This document shows positions 16,432 through 26,217 of a stretch of 37,453 nucleotides of DNA, in pieces. The stretch is from assembly GCA_018700055.1 (NCBI GenBank), contig JABISL010000036.1:1-37453 (forward strand), in the 5' to 3' direction. A program made the position numbers and the translations under genes. The notes beneath the pieces were generated by a model. That model saw only the letters and a list, made by a program, of their open reading frames with translations. It was not told the origin of the DNA and ran no database searches. Source of the stretch: a bacterium (GTDB lineage: Bacteria; Margulisbacteria; Marinamargulisbacteria; UBA817; JABISL01). Numbering within the stretch: position 1 is the first letter of the stretch; the number at the start of each line of letters is the position of its first letter.

Positions 16432-18222
16432 ATGAAACAGGTCTATAATCTAGTAGATTTATTGTTAACGCAGGTACGTACTCAACCAGACGCGCCCTTT
16501 TTGCACCGCAAGATTGATGGGATCTACCAGAGCCTTTCTTTTAATGAAGTATATGAGAATACTTTATTTGCTGCAGTTGGACTCCAGGTAAATGGATTGC
16601 AAGAAGGGGACAAAGTGGCCATGTTGTCTCATAATCGCCCGGAATGGGTGATTGGGGATTTAGCTACCCAAAGTATTCGGGGCGTGAATGTCCCTATATA
16701 CCCGACGTTATCGCCGGAAGACATCGGATATATTTTGAAGGATTCTGAGTCTAAGGCAGTCATTGTAGAGAATTCGTCCTATGCTGAGAAGGTAATGAAG
16801 GTTGTCAGTAAGTGTCCCAAGCTGGACCTGATAATCATCATCGATCAAGACGATATTGGATGGCGGCCGACGGAAGGTATTCGTATAAAAACGCTGGATG
16901 AGATTGTTGAAGATGGTATTAATACGGATGTCGAGATCAAAGAAGCATTGCAGAATCTAATGAAGGCATTACGCCCAGCAGATTTGGCCAGTATCGTTTA
17001 TACATCGGGGACAACAGGGAACCCAAAAGGCGTTGCTTTGACTCATGGGAATTTTGTCGCGAATGTGACCGATATAATGGAAACATGGAAAATCGACGAA
17101 ACGGATCGCCTCCTTTCTTTCTTGCCTTTATCACATGTTTTTGAGCGTACAGCAGGATACTATGTGCCCATGGCATTTGGTGCCCAAATATACTATGCCG
17201 AGAGTATTGATACTGTTGCTGCCGACATGCTGTTGGTTCAGCCAACAATACTGATAAGTGTGCCGAGGTTATATGAAAAAATCCGAACCAAAATTTTGGA
17301 GAATTTATCGGGAGTTAAAAAGAGGTTGTTTGGATGGGCGCTTCGAATAGGTCGGCGTGTTTATATCCAAAACCGTGACGAAAAAATCAGAATTATGGAT
17401 CGAATTCGATTGAGTTGGGCCAAACGGTTGGTGTTTTCAAAGGTGATAAAAAAGACAGGGGGATCCATCCGGTACTTTGTTTCCGGTGGGGCTCCTTTAT
17501 CCAAAGAAGTGAATGAATTTTTCGAAGGAATGGGTTTTTCTGTGGTAGAAGGGTATGGTATGACAGAGACGTCTCCCGTAATTGCTAGTAATCCCCCATG
17601 GGATCGTCGAGGCGGATCTGTTGGAATACCTTTGCCGAGTGTGAAGGTCAAGTTAGCCAAAGATGGAGAGCTTTTGGTCAAAGGTCCGAGTGTGATGAGC
17701 GGCTATTATAAAAAACCGGGAAAAACAAAAGATGCGTTTGATAAAGACGGGTGGCTTCGTACCGGCGATATCGCCAAGATAGATAGTGATGGATATATCC
17801 AGATTGTGGATCGAAAAAAAGAGCTGATCGTATTGTCTAATGGAAAAAAGGTGCCGCCACTTCCTATCGAGGAGCTAATAAAAGGAAGTCGATATGTGAA
17901 TCAAATTATTCTGGTTGGTGATAAGCATAACTATATTTCGGCGTTGATAGTTCCTGAAATAGAAGCGCTTTCTAAGCAATTTCCTCATCTGGACTCCCCA
18001 GAAGACAAGGCTTTAAATGCGCCTGATATCAGAGCCTTTATTAAAAAGGTGATCGCCAGTAAATGCGGCCAATTATCGCGTCATGAAAAAATAAAAACGT
18101 TTTACTTATTAGCAAAGCCCTTTTCTGAAGAGGCCGGGGAATTAACGCCAACTTTAAAATATAAGCGAAAGGTAATTTGTAAAAAATATGCAAAACAAAT
18201 TGGTGCCATGTATGATGGATAA
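16432..18222 (+). CDS. Long-chain acyl-CoA synthetase (AMP-forming)
   Basis: 596 aa, full length for bacterial long-chain acyl-CoA synthetases of the FAA1/AAE15-like type. The adenylate-forming signatures are complete: the ATP/AMP loop YTSGTTGNPKGVALTH (near residue 190), FLPLSHVFERTAG, VEGYGMTETSPVIA, then GWLRTGDIAKIDSDGYIQIVDRKKELIVLSNGKKVPP, and a C-terminal domain ending TLKYKRKVICKKY. It activates free fatty acids to acyl-CoA at the membrane face, feeding the enzymes encoded downstream. AAGG stands before the ATG, which directly follows the upstream stop; the next gene starts 1 base after the TAA. I avoid fadD because the architecture is closer to the eukaryotic-like long-chain branch. 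Confidence 0.94.
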   Translation: MKQVYNLVDLLLTQVRTQPDAPFLHRKIDGIYQSLSFNEVYENTLFAAVGLQVNGLQEGDKVAMLSHNRPEWVIGDLATQSIRGVNVPIYPTLSPEDIGYILKDSESKAVIVENSSYAEKVMKVVSKCPKLDLIIIIDQDDIGWRPTEGIRIKTLDEIVEDGINTDVEIKEALQNLMKALRPADLASIVYTSGTTGNPKGVALTHGNFVANVTDIMETWKIDETDRLLSFLPLSHVFERTAGYYVPMAFGAQIYYAESIDTVAADMLLVQPTILISVPRLYEKIRTKILENLSGVKKRLFGWALRIGRRVYIQNRDEKIRIMDRIRLSWAKRLVFSKVIKKTGGSIRYFVSGGAPLSKEVNEFFEGMGFSVVEGYGMTETSPVIASNPPWDRRGGSVGIPLPSVKVKLAKDGELLVKGPSVMSGYYKKPGKTKDAFDKDGWLRTGDIAKIDSDGYIQIVDRKKELIVLSNGKKVPPLPIEELIKGSRYVNQIILVGDKHNYISALIVPEIEALSKQFPHLDSPEDKALNAPDIRAFIKKVIASKCGQLSRHEKIKTFYLLAKPFSEEAGELTPTLKYKRKVICKKYAKQIGAMYDG

Positions 18223-18223
18223 T

Positions 18224-19516
18224 ATGAATAAAGAACGTATAGCAATTGTAGATGGAATCCGAACCCCGATGGCCAAGTCCGGGACAGACTTTGCTTCCAT
18301 TGAAGCAGACGATTTGGGAGCAATTCCAGTCAGAGAGCTTTTGGCACGAACCAACCTTAACCCGAATGAGATTGATGAAGTTATTATTGGTAATGTGGCT
18401 CAACCCGCACATGCTGCCAATGTAGGACGAGTGATTTCGTTAAAGGCCGGTGTTCCCAAACATGTACATGGCATAACGGTACATCGTAACTGTGCCTCTG
18501 GAATGGAATCAATTTCATCAGGAATGAATCGAATTCATCTTGGGGAATCCAATATCGTGCTAGCTGGTGGTGTTGAATCCATGAGTAATATTCCTCTTTT
18601 ATATAACAAATCGATGACGGCGTGGTTTTACAATATGTTTAAGGCTAGAACAACAAGTAAAAAGATTAAGAACTTACTTCGGTTTCGTCTAAAAATGCTC
18701 AAGCCGATTATTGGCCTTGAGGTCGGATTGACTGACCCAGTATGCGGAATGATGATGGGGATGACTGCTGAAAATCTGGCCCGTGAATTCCATATTACAA
18801 GAGAAGAGCAAGATCAATTTGCGCTATTGAGTCATCAAAAAGCCGCAGCGGCTATTGAATCTGGACGTCTTGCCGAAGAAATTGTATCTGTACCCGTTCC
18901 ACCCAAGTACAAAAAGGTAATGGAAGCAGATAACGGTCCTCGGATGAATCAGACGATAGAGGCACTTGCCAAACTTCGCCCTTACTTTGACCGTAAAAAT
19001 GGAACGGTTACTGTAGGAACATCTAGTCAGGTGACAGATGGTGCGGCCTCAGTATTGTTGATGAAAGAATCTCAGGCGAAGGCCATGGGATATACCCCTC
19101 TTGGCTATATTAAAAACTATGCTTATGCTGGATGTGAGCCATCACGAATGGGACTTGGGCCGATCTATGCCACTGCTAAGTTAATGGAAAAAGAAGCCTT
19201 TAGCATGTCTGATGTTGGACTTGTCGAAATAAATGAGGCCTTTGCGGCTCAGGTTATAGCAAATGTTGAAGCCTTTGATTCGGATAAGTTTGCACAAAAA
19301 TATTTGAATCGATCCACTAAGATTGGCGCGATTGATCCGGCAATACTTAATGTGAATGGTGGGGCGCTTTCGCTAGGCCATCCTTTAGGAATGACTGGAA
19401 CACGTCTGATTATTACGATCCTAAAAGAAATGCACCGACGATCAATCTCAACGGGGTTAGCGTCTCTTTGTATTGGTGGCGGACAGGGTGCAGCCTTCTT
19501 AGTTGAGGCACAATAA
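18224..19516 (+). CDS. fadI: 3-ketoacyl-CoA thiolase (acetyl-CoA C-acyltransferase, FadI-like)
   Basis: 430 aa from the ATG at 18224, which lies one base after the synthetase stop; a longer reading from 18188 would overlap that gene. The three catalytic residues of degradative thiolases are present: C90 in HRNCASGMES, H386 in GGALSLGHPLGMTG and C416 in SLCIGGGQGAA. It cleaves 3-ketoacyl-CoA to acetyl-CoA and a shortened acyl-CoA. The insertion with hydrophobic/basic character around residues 125-165 (MTAWFYNMFKARTTSKK) resembles the longer FadI-type thiolases. Its stop (TAA) overlaps the next ATG by one base, so it is translationally coupled to its partner alpha subunit. Confidence 0.94.
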   Translation: MNKERIAIVDGIRTPMAKSGTDFASIEADDLGAIPVRELLARTNLNPNEIDEVIIGNVAQPAHAANVGRVISLKAGVPKHVHGITVHRNCASGMESISSGMNRIHLGESNIVLAGGVESMSNIPLLYNKSMTAWFYNMFKARTTSKKIKNLLRFRLKMLKPIIGLEVGLTDPVCGMMMGMTAENLAREFHITREEQDQFALLSHQKAAAAIESGRLAEEIVSVPVPPKYKKVMEADNGPRMNQTIEALAKLRPYFDRKNGTVTVGTSSQVTDGAASVLLMKESQAKAMGYTPLGYIKNYAYAGCEPSRMGLGPIYATAKLMEKEAFSMSDVGLVEINEAFAAQVIANVEAFDSDKFAQKYLNRSTKIGAIDPAILNVNGGALSLGHPLGMTGTRLIITILKEMHRRSISTGLASLCIGGGQGAAFLVEAQ

Positions 19517-21654
19517 TGCAAGATATTACTGTAAGTCGCGCTGATAATGGGGTAGCAACACTTACCTTTGATCTCCAAGGAGAGAAGGTAAACAAATTAA
19601 CCGGAGAGGTACTTAAGAAGCTAGAGTCAGTGATTGATCAATTAGCTGTAGATACTCGGGTAAAGGCTTTGGTACTCAAGAGTGCTAAGCCTGGAATATT
19701 TATTGCTGGGGCAGATATATCTGAAATAGATAGTATTACCGATGAAAAGGATGGCGTGGTCAAAGCGGAGTTTGGTCAGGCAATTATAAATAAATTAGAG
19801 CGTCTTCCATTTCCTAAATTAGCCGTTATTGATGGGGCTTGTCTGGGCGGTGGATTGGAGTTAGTTTTAGCTTGTGATTTTCGATTGGCGTCGGATTCAA
19901 AGAAGACATTGATTGGTCTTCCTGAAGTGAACTTAGGAATTATTCCTGGGTTTGGTGGAACGCAACGACTCCCTCGCTTAGTGGGGCTGCAAGTCGGGCT
20001 AGAGTTGATATTGGCTGGTAAAACATTGAAAGGGGCACAAGCCCACAGAAAGGGTGTTGTGGACAAATGTGTTCCCCAAGCATTTATTAATGATGAAGCT
20101 GAGAAGTTTGTATCAGCGATGCTATCTACTGGTGGTGTCGACGCACTTAAGAGGAAACGAAAGAAAAGAGGGGCCATGGATCGATTTTGGCCTGGGACAT
20201 CACTTGTTTGTTGGGTTGCCAAAAAGCAGCTTATTAAAAAAACACAGGGTCATTACCCCGCGCCTTTAGCCGCATTAAAGGTGATTCGTAAAACGTATCA
20301 AGGAAATATCACAAAAGGACTTAAGGTAGAAGCCAAGGCTTTTTCTGAATTAGTTCCAACAACAATATCCAAAAACTTAGTTCAACTTTTTTATACACAT
20401 GAATCCTTAAAGAAATATACAGGTGTATCCAGTGACATTGCAGTTCCTTCCCAAGTACGTCAGGCATCCGTTGTAGGTGCAGGGTTAATGGGGGGCGGGA
20501 TAGCTTGGGCGTTAAGCAACAAAGGAATCGCTGTACGATTAAAAGATATTCAATGGGGCGCAATCGCTAAGGGTTTGGAGTCAGCGGCTGAAGTATTTTA
20601 TAAAGGGGTCAAGCGACGTAAGCTAAGCAGAGTTGAAGCGGGTTTGAAGTTGGGCTTAATTAGTGGCGCTACAGACTTCAGTGGGTTTCAGTCATCTAAT
20701 ATCGTCATTGAGGCTATTCCTGAAAATATGGGCCTTAAGAAGAAGATATTCCAGGAAATGGAATCTAATTGCCCAGAGGCTACCATTATTGCATCCAATA
20801 CATCTGCGCTATCCATTTCTGAAATGGCCTCCGATCTCCGTCACCCAGATCGATTCATTGGAATGCATTTCTTTAGTCCGGTGCACCGGATGCCTTTAGT
20901 AGAGGTAATCCCGGGTGAAAAAACGTCTCCTGAGACAATTGCAGCGACAGTTCAGTTGGCCAAACGAATGGGTAAAACACCAATTGTGATACAGAATTGC
21001 CCTGGTTTTTTGATTAATCGAATCTTATTACCCTATGTTAGCGAAGCCGTGTATCTACTGGGTGATGGCGCAACAATTCAGACCATTGATTCAATTGCGG
21101 TTAAGTTTGGAATGCCTTTAGGGCCTTTGGCCTTAGCGGATGAAGTGGGTCTGGATGTAGGAATCAAAGTCACTCAAATATTAGAGCAGGGATATGGTGA
21201 CCGAATGAAATCACCACCTCTATTTAAGAAGGTGGTTGAGGATAAAGAGTTGCTTGGGAAAAAGACTAACGAAGGTTTTTATCGTTATATGGATAAACAT
21301 AAGGTTCCTAGTGAAAAAATGATGCGATTGATCAAGTCTGAGTCGCCTAATAACAGTAGTTATAAACCGACAACGGATGTCATCAGAGACCGATTAATCT
21401 TAATAATGGTGAATGAAGCCGCGCGATGTCTAGAAGAGGGAATCGTTGAAAAAGCAGAGTATTTGGATATGGCCATGATTATGGGGACCGGTTTTCCGCC
21501 ATTTAGAGGGGGGCTACTTCGGTATGCCGACCAGCAAGGAATTAGCGGTATTGTAGAACGTCTTCAACAACTGGCAGACATCACCTCAAATCGATTTAAG
21601 CCAGCGTCTATCTTGATCGAAATGGCTCGATTGAACCAAACATTTTATAAGTAG
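19516..21654 (+). CDS. fadJ: Fatty-acid oxidation multifunctional protein (enoyl-CoA hydratase / 3-hydroxyacyl-CoA dehydrogenase)
   Basis: 712 aa, the normal length of FadB/FadJ. The N-terminal crotonase domain has the oxyanion-hole region GACLGGGLELVLACD (from about residue 107) and the catalytic region GLPEVNLGIIPGFGGTQRLP. The dehydrogenase part has the NAD loop VVGAGLMGGGIA (about 319-330), then HFFSP (451-455) with the catalytic His, and NCPGFLINRILLPY. C-terminal HCDH domains complete it. It hydrates trans-2-enoyl-CoA and oxidises the 3-hydroxyacyl-CoA. The thiolase gene precedes it (I then J order, as in FadIJ), and it would form the alpha subunit of a trifunctional-type complex. AAAAGGGG lies after its stop, serving the next gene. 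Confidence 0.95.
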   Translation: MQDITVSRADNGVATLTFDLQGEKVNKLTGEVLKKLESVIDQLAVDTRVKALVLKSAKPGIFIAGADISEIDSITDEKDGVVKAEFGQAIINKLERLPFPKLAVIDGACLGGGLELVLACDFRLASDSKKTLIGLPEVNLGIIPGFGGTQRLPRLVGLQVGLELILAGKTLKGAQAHRKGVVDKCVPQAFINDEAEKFVSAMLSTGGVDALKRKRKKRGAMDRFWPGTSLVCWVAKKQLIKKTQGHYPAPLAALKVIRKTYQGNITKGLKVEAKAFSELVPTTISKNLVQLFYTHESLKKYTGVSSDIAVPSQVRQASVVGAGLMGGGIAWALSNKGIAVRLKDIQWGAIAKGLESAAEVFYKGVKRRKLSRVEAGLKLGLISGATDFSGFQSSNIVIEAIPENMGLKKKIFQEMESNCPEATIIASNTSALSISEMASDLRHPDRFIGMHFFSPVHRMPLVEVIPGEKTSPETIAATVQLAKRMGKTPIVIQNCPGFLINRILLPYVSEAVYLLGDGATIQTIDSIAVKFGMPLGPLALADEVGLDVGIKVTQILEQGYGDRMKSPPLFKKVVEDKELLGKKTNEGFYRYMDKHKVPSEKMMRLIKSESPNNSSYKPTTDVIRDRLILIMVNEAARCLEEGIVEKAEYLDMAMIMGTGFPPFRGGLLRYADQQGISGIVERLQQLADITSNRFKPASILIEMARLNQTFYK

Positions 21655-21669
21655 AAAAGGGGTTTTGAA

Positions 21670-24117
21670 ATGGATCAACTATTAGCACTTTATGGGGGAT
21701 TTGAAGGGTCAATAATAGTCATGTGGACCGGCATTATTTGGTGTTTATTCATCGCGTACCGCGGGGTTCCTATGTGGACTTGGGCATTAACAGCTATGGT
21801 TGGTATGTGGGGATATGCAGTTCCGGCAACCATCCAATATTGGATTTTGGCTGGATTAGTACTCGTTACAATTAAACCAATTCGCCAGAACATATTATCC
21901 CGAGTTGTCATGGCGTTGATTATAGCGATCAAGTTATTTCCCAAAGTATCCGAGACAGAGCGAGTAGCACTGGAAGCGGGCACTGTATGGGTGGATGCAG
22001 AGCTTTTTTCTGGTAATCCCAACCTAAAAACATTAATGTCACAATCCTATCCATTATTAACGGCGGAGGAGCAATCCTTTTTAGATGGTCCAGTAGATCG
22101 ATTATGTGACATGGTAAATGATTGGGAAGTCACTCAGAAAAGAGGCTTTTCTCAAGAAGCATGGGCATATATGAAACAAGAGCGTTTTTTTGGCATGATT
22201 ATTCCCAAAAAATACGGTGGTTTGGAAATGTCAGCGTTGGCTCATAGTGCGGTCATTGCCAAGTTGAGCTCTCGATCCTCTGCATTGGGAATTACTATTA
22301 TGGTGCCCAACTCATTGGGGCCTGCAGAGCTACTTAATCATTATGGAACACAAGATCAAAAGACTCACTACTTACCGCGATTGGCTAGTGGCGAGGAGAT
22401 TCCTTGTTTTGGTCTAACGGAACCAAAGGCCGGATCAGATGCAGGTGCCATTCAGGCAGATGGCGTGGTGATCAAGGGTGATGATGGTGAGCTTTATCTT
22501 AAGCTAAACTTTACTAAGCGCTACATTACACTTGCAGGTATATCCACAGTGATCGGGTTAGCCTTTCAGTTACATGACCCCAACAATCTTTTAGGAAAGG
22601 GCGTGGCGCCAGGAATCACTTGTGCGTTAATCCCGTCGGATACACCAGGCGTCGACATTAGTCGTCGTCATGATCCTATGGGTGTTCCTTTTTATAATTG
22701 CCCGGTTATCGGGATCGATGTTGTTGTACCAGTAAGTACTATTATTGGTGGTCCAGAAAAAGCAGGTGAAGGTTGGAAGATGTTGATGGAAAGCTTAGCG
22801 GCTGGCCGTGGAATCTCATTACCTGCCAATTGTACGGGTGGGGCCAAAATGGTCTCTCGTGTAACGAGTGCTCATAGTACGATTCGCAAGCAGTTTGGGA
22901 TGTCGATTGGTAAGTTTGAGGGAATTGAAGAAGTCTTGGCTCGTATTGGCGGCCAGACGTATTTGTTAGACGCGGCTCGTATTTATACTTGCGGGGCGAT
23001 TGATAGTGGCGCCAAACCTTCAGTTGTTACGGCCATGGTTAAATATCATTTCACAGAAACATTCCGTCAGATGATCAATGATGGGATGGATGTTCTCGGT
23101 GGAAATGGAATCTCTAATGGACCTCGGAATATGTTTGCTAATCCTTATAAGGCGGTTCCGATTGGTATTACCGTAGAAGGCGCGAATATCCTGACCCGAA
23201 CGATGATTATTTTTGGGCAAGGCGTATTGCGATGTCATCCGTATGCGTATGAAGAAATCAAAGCGAGTAACAATGGGGATCTAAAAGCCTTTGACCGCGC
23301 CTTCTTTGGGCATGTTCATCATGTGCTTACCAATATAGTTCGTGCAAAAGTGCTGACATTAACACAAGGCCTTCATATTCCTTTGATTGGAAAAAGAGAG
23401 TCTAAGCGTTATTTTCAGAAATTGGTTTGGGTATCTGCAGTATTTTCAATATATTCAGACTTAGCGATGGTTATATTCGGGGGTGCCCTTAAGCGAAAAG
23501 AGCGCATTACCGGACGATTGGGAGATGTGTTGTCTTGGATGTATTTAATTACTTCTGTATTACGACGTTACGAAGCCGAAGGTCAACGTCCTGAGGATAG
23601 ACCGTTTATGCATTGGGCCTGCCAATATGGGTTCTATCAAATTCAATTAGCTTTAGAGGGACTGCTCCGGAATATGCCATTACCTATTCGATTGAGTGGG
23701 ATATGGTTAAGGTTGATTCCTGTAGGTAGACTCAGTTCAGACAAGTTAGGCTCTAAGATATCCAATGCGATTCAAAACCCTGGCGAACAGAGAGATCGAT
23801 TCACAGAAGGGTTGTATATCCCGAGAGATCCATCTGAAGCATTAGGTGAACTAGAAGACGCTTTTGATGCAGTAACAGCGACAGTGCCTTTGGTTAAGAA
23901 GGTGCAGTCCGCGATTAGGGCAAAAACATTACCGAAAAAACCTGTTGAGTTACTCGTTGATGAGGCCGTATCTAAAGGGGTTTTAACTTCGGAAGAAGGT
24001 AATAAGCTTCGGGATGCAGAAGCGAAACGACTAGATGCTATTCAAGTGGATTCGTTTGATGCGACTGAGTATCGTGCGTATGGGTTTCCTGAGACAAAAG
24101 CTACTGTAACCGGATAG
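21670..24117 (+). CDS. fadE: Acyl-CoA dehydrogenase FadE
   Basis: 815 aa, matching the large FadE proteins of gamma-proteobacteria rather than the 380-residue common type. N-terminal hydrophobic helices (about residues 10-80) suggest membrane association. The flavoprotein core includes CFGLTEPKAGSDAGA and ITVEGANILTRTMIIFGQG, in which E503 matches the catalytic-base position. A long C-terminal DUF1974-like region (from about 510) follows. It catalyses the first, FAD-dependent step of beta-oxidation. A strong AAAAGGGG ribosome binding site precedes the ATG. It completes the pathway in this operon; the electron-transfer flavoprotein is not encoded in the window. CstA follows after 13 bases. Confidence 0.94.
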   Translation: MDQLLALYGGFEGSIIVMWTGIIWCLFIAYRGVPMWTWALTAMVGMWGYAVPATIQYWILAGLVLVTIKPIRQNILSRVVMALIIAIKLFPKVSETERVALEAGTVWVDAELFSGNPNLKTLMSQSYPLLTAEEQSFLDGPVDRLCDMVNDWEVTQKRGFSQEAWAYMKQERFFGMIIPKKYGGLEMSALAHSAVIAKLSSRSSALGITIMVPNSLGPAELLNHYGTQDQKTHYLPRLASGEEIPCFGLTEPKAGSDAGAIQADGVVIKGDDGELYLKLNFTKRYITLAGISTVIGLAFQLHDPNNLLGKGVAPGITCALIPSDTPGVDISRRHDPMGVPFYNCPVIGIDVVVPVSTIIGGPEKAGEGWKMLMESLAAGRGISLPANCTGGAKMVSRVTSAHSTIRKQFGMSIGKFEGIEEVLARIGGQTYLLDAARIYTCGAIDSGAKPSVVTAMVKYHFTETFRQMINDGMDVLGGNGISNGPRNMFANPYKAVPIGITVEGANILTRTMIIFGQGVLRCHPYAYEEIKASNNGDLKAFDRAFFGHVHHVLTNIVRAKVLTLTQGLHIPLIGKRESKRYFQKLVWVSAVFSIYSDLAMVIFGGALKRKERITGRLGDVLSWMYLITSVLRRYEAEGQRPEDRPFMHWACQYGFYQIQLALEGLLRNMPLPIRLSGIWLRLIPVGRLSSDKLGSKISNAIQNPGEQRDRFTEGLYIPRDPSEALGELEDAFDAVTATVPLVKKVQSAIRAKTLPKKPVELLVDEAVSKGVLTSEEGNKLRDAEAKRLDAIQVDSFDATEYRAYGFPETKATVTG

Positions 24118-24130
24118 TGCCAAGCTTTTT

Positions 24131-25852
24131 ATGAACGCGTTATTTCTTTTGGTTCTCACGAGTGTTGGATACCTTATTGCGTACCATACCTATGGTAAGT
24201 TCTTAGCGAAGCGAATCTTTCGACTGAAACCCAATCGAGAAATGCCGTCCAAAAAATTTGAGGATGGTGAGGATTTCGTGCCTGCACAAAAAGGCGTAAT
24301 ATTCGGACACCACTTTACTTCTATCGCGGGAACGGGCCCCATCGTTGGTCCGGCAATTGGTGTTATATGGGGCTGGGGCCCGGCATTGATATGGGTATTT
24401 CTAGGATCTATTTTTATGGGTGCTTTCCATGACTTTGCCGCATTGGTTATGTCGATTCGTAACGAAGGACAGTCCATTTCTGAATTAACAGCCAAATATA
24501 TTAATCGCCGTGTCCGGACCATGTTTTTTCTCATAGTATTTTTGGCACTGCTGATTGTGATTGCGATATTCGGTCTGGTTATCGCTATTATATTTGCGAT
24601 GTTTCCACAGTCAATTTTAGCTATTTGGGCACAGGTGCCAATTGCAATTGCCTTGGGTTGGATTGTGTTTAAACGTGGTGGTGACCTCAAATTTTTTACG
24701 ATGTTAGCGGTAGTGATTATGTATATCACAGTATTGTTAGGACATTATGTTCCATTCACGATGCCTTCATACTTTGGAATTCCACCTACCGGCGTTTGGA
24801 CGATCCTTCTATTGGGCTATGCTTATGTCGCTTCGATTCTTCCGGTGACGACATTGCTGCAACCACGGGACTATATTAACGCGTGGCAGCTCTTTATCGC
24901 GCTGGGCTTAATTGCGATTGGCATTGTAGTGAGTGGGCTTAGCCCTGACTTCGTCATGGCTGCGCCCTTCTACAACCCATCCCCCGTCGGCGCACCACCC
25001 ATATTACCTTTTTTATTTATTACCATCGCTTGTGGTGCGATCTCTGGATTTCATTGTTTAGTCGCTTCGGGAACGAGTTCCAAGCAACTTAAGTGTGAAT
25101 CGGATGCCTTATTTGTGGGGTACGGATCGATGTTGATTGAGGGGCTTTTGGCTACGATTGTGATTATTGCCGTAACAGCTGGCATTGGGATGGCGTATGA
25201 CACTGGGGCCGGCTCCGTCCTTACTGGGATAGACGCTTGGCGCGCCTACTACAGTTCGTGGACGGCCGTCGCCGGATTGGGCTCCAAGATTCATGGCGTT
25301 GTGATTGGCTGCGCCAATATGATGGGGTCCTTGGGTATTGCCAAGCCATTTGGAATAGCGATTATTGGCGTCTTCATTGCCTCTTTTGCCGGGACAACAT
25401 TAGACACTTCAACTCGGATACAGCGGTATGTGGTGACAGAACTGTTTCGGGATACTCGATTTCACATCTTGTCTGGGAAGCATGCGGCTACAGCTTTTGC
25501 AGTCATTACAGCGGCCGCCTTAGCTTTTTCTTCTGGAGCAGATGGGAAGGGAGCCCTGCTTCTATGGCCGCTTTTTGGCGCGGTTAACCAACTTTTAGGC
25601 GCTTTGGCGTTAATGGTAGCGACTATGTATCTTAAGAGCCGTGGTGGGGCTAAATATTTATTTGCCGGTATTCCATGTATCTTCATGTTGGTGATGACAT
25701 TGTGGGCAACGATCGTGAATCAACTCACTTTTTTCAATCAATCCAATCTAATATTAAGTGCACTTAATGGCGTGATATTAATCTTGGCTATTTTCATTGC
25801 AATTGAAACAAGTCGCGTTTTTCTAACTCGAGTTAAAAGGAGTAGATCATGA
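24131..25852 (+). CDS. cstA: CstA-family carbon starvation / pyruvate-type transporter
   Basis: 573 aa, an integral membrane protein with many helices throughout. The N-terminal signature is clear: DGEDFVPAQKGVIFGHHFTSIAG, then GTGPIVGPAIGVIWGWGPAL and FMGAFHDFAALVMSIR. Mid-protein PVTTLLQPRDYIN and ISGFHCLVASGTSSKQL are also typical. CstA proteins are reported as peptide or pyruvate transporters induced when carbon is scarce. At 573 aa it is the shorter form compared with the about 700-residue enterobacterial paralogues. It sits directly after fadE, and its TGA overlaps the crcB ATG as ATGA. Co-transcription with beta-oxidation genes suggests use during carbon scavenging; the substrate is not shown by the sequence. 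No clear Shine-Dalgarno sequence precedes it. Confidence 0.93.
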   Translation: MNALFLLVLTSVGYLIAYHTYGKFLAKRIFRLKPNREMPSKKFEDGEDFVPAQKGVIFGHHFTSIAGTGPIVGPAIGVIWGWGPALIWVFLGSIFMGAFHDFAALVMSIRNEGQSISELTAKYINRRVRTMFFLIVFLALLIVIAIFGLVIAIIFAMFPQSILAIWAQVPIAIALGWIVFKRGGDLKFFTMLAVVIMYITVLLGHYVPFTMPSYFGIPPTGVWTILLLGYAYVASILPVTTLLQPRDYINAWQLFIALGLIAIGIVVSGLSPDFVMAAPFYNPSPVGAPPILPFLFITIACGAISGFHCLVASGTSSKQLKCESDALFVGYGSMLIEGLLATIVIIAVTAGIGMAYDTGAGSVLTGIDAWRAYYSSWTAVAGLGSKIHGVVIGCANMMGSLGIAKPFGIAIIGVFIASFAGTTLDTSTRIQRYVVTELFRDTRFHILSGKHAATAFAVITAAALAFSSGADGKGALLLWPLFGAVNQLLGALALMVATMYLKSRGGAKYLFAGIPCIFMLVMTLWATIVNQLTFFNQSNLILSALNGVILILAIFIAIETSRVFLTRVKRSRS

Positions 25853-26217
25853 TAAATGTATTGGCTGTTATGGCTGGCGGGGCGTTTGGTGCGGCAAGTC
25901 GTTATGGAATCAATCTATGGATGACACGTTTTCAATCGATGATTCCATTAGGGACACTCACAGTGAATGTATTAGGGTCTTTGCTGATTGGGTTGCTCAC
26001 TCCAGTAATGATGGGGAGCAATGCTAACTTGTGGTTCAAGCTGGCTTTGTTTACAGGGTTTTTAGGCGCGTTTACTACCTTTTCGACCTATTCCCTAGAC
26101 ACGGTCCTTCTATTTCAATCGGGCAAATGGCAGGTTGCAATCTGGACAATCCTACTCCATAACGGATTATCGATAGCGGCATTAGCCATTGGTATGATTC
26201 TAGGACAGCGAGTCTGA
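25849..26217 (+). CDS. crcB: Fluoride channel CrcB/FluC
   Basis: 122 aa with four membrane helices. Family marks are GGAFGAASRYGINLWM near the start, GTLTVNVLGSLLIGLL with the conserved pore Asn, and GFLGAFTTFSTYSLDT with the phenylalanine/TFST element. It is a dual-topology dimeric channel that lets fluoride leave the cytoplasm. Its ATG overlaps the cstA stop, and no fluoride riboswitch is visible because it lacks its own leader. The 3' end overlaps the convergent unknown gene by 18 bases. Confidence 0.95.
   Translation: MINVLAVMAGGAFGAASRYGINLWMTRFQSMIPLGTLTVNVLGSLLIGLLTPVMMGSNANLWFKLALFTGFLGAFTTFSTYSLDTVLLFQSGKWQVAIWTILLHNGLSIAALAIGMILGQRV

Noticed and set aside
24190-24729. 179-codon reading frame on the minus strand inside cstA
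   Set aside because: It is a shadow of a clear membrane protein gene, with no independent start signals or motifs.
25800-25849. Fluoride riboswitch ahead of crcB
   Set aside because: The gene overlaps the cstA stop codon, and no crcB-motif sequence is seen in the preceding coding region.
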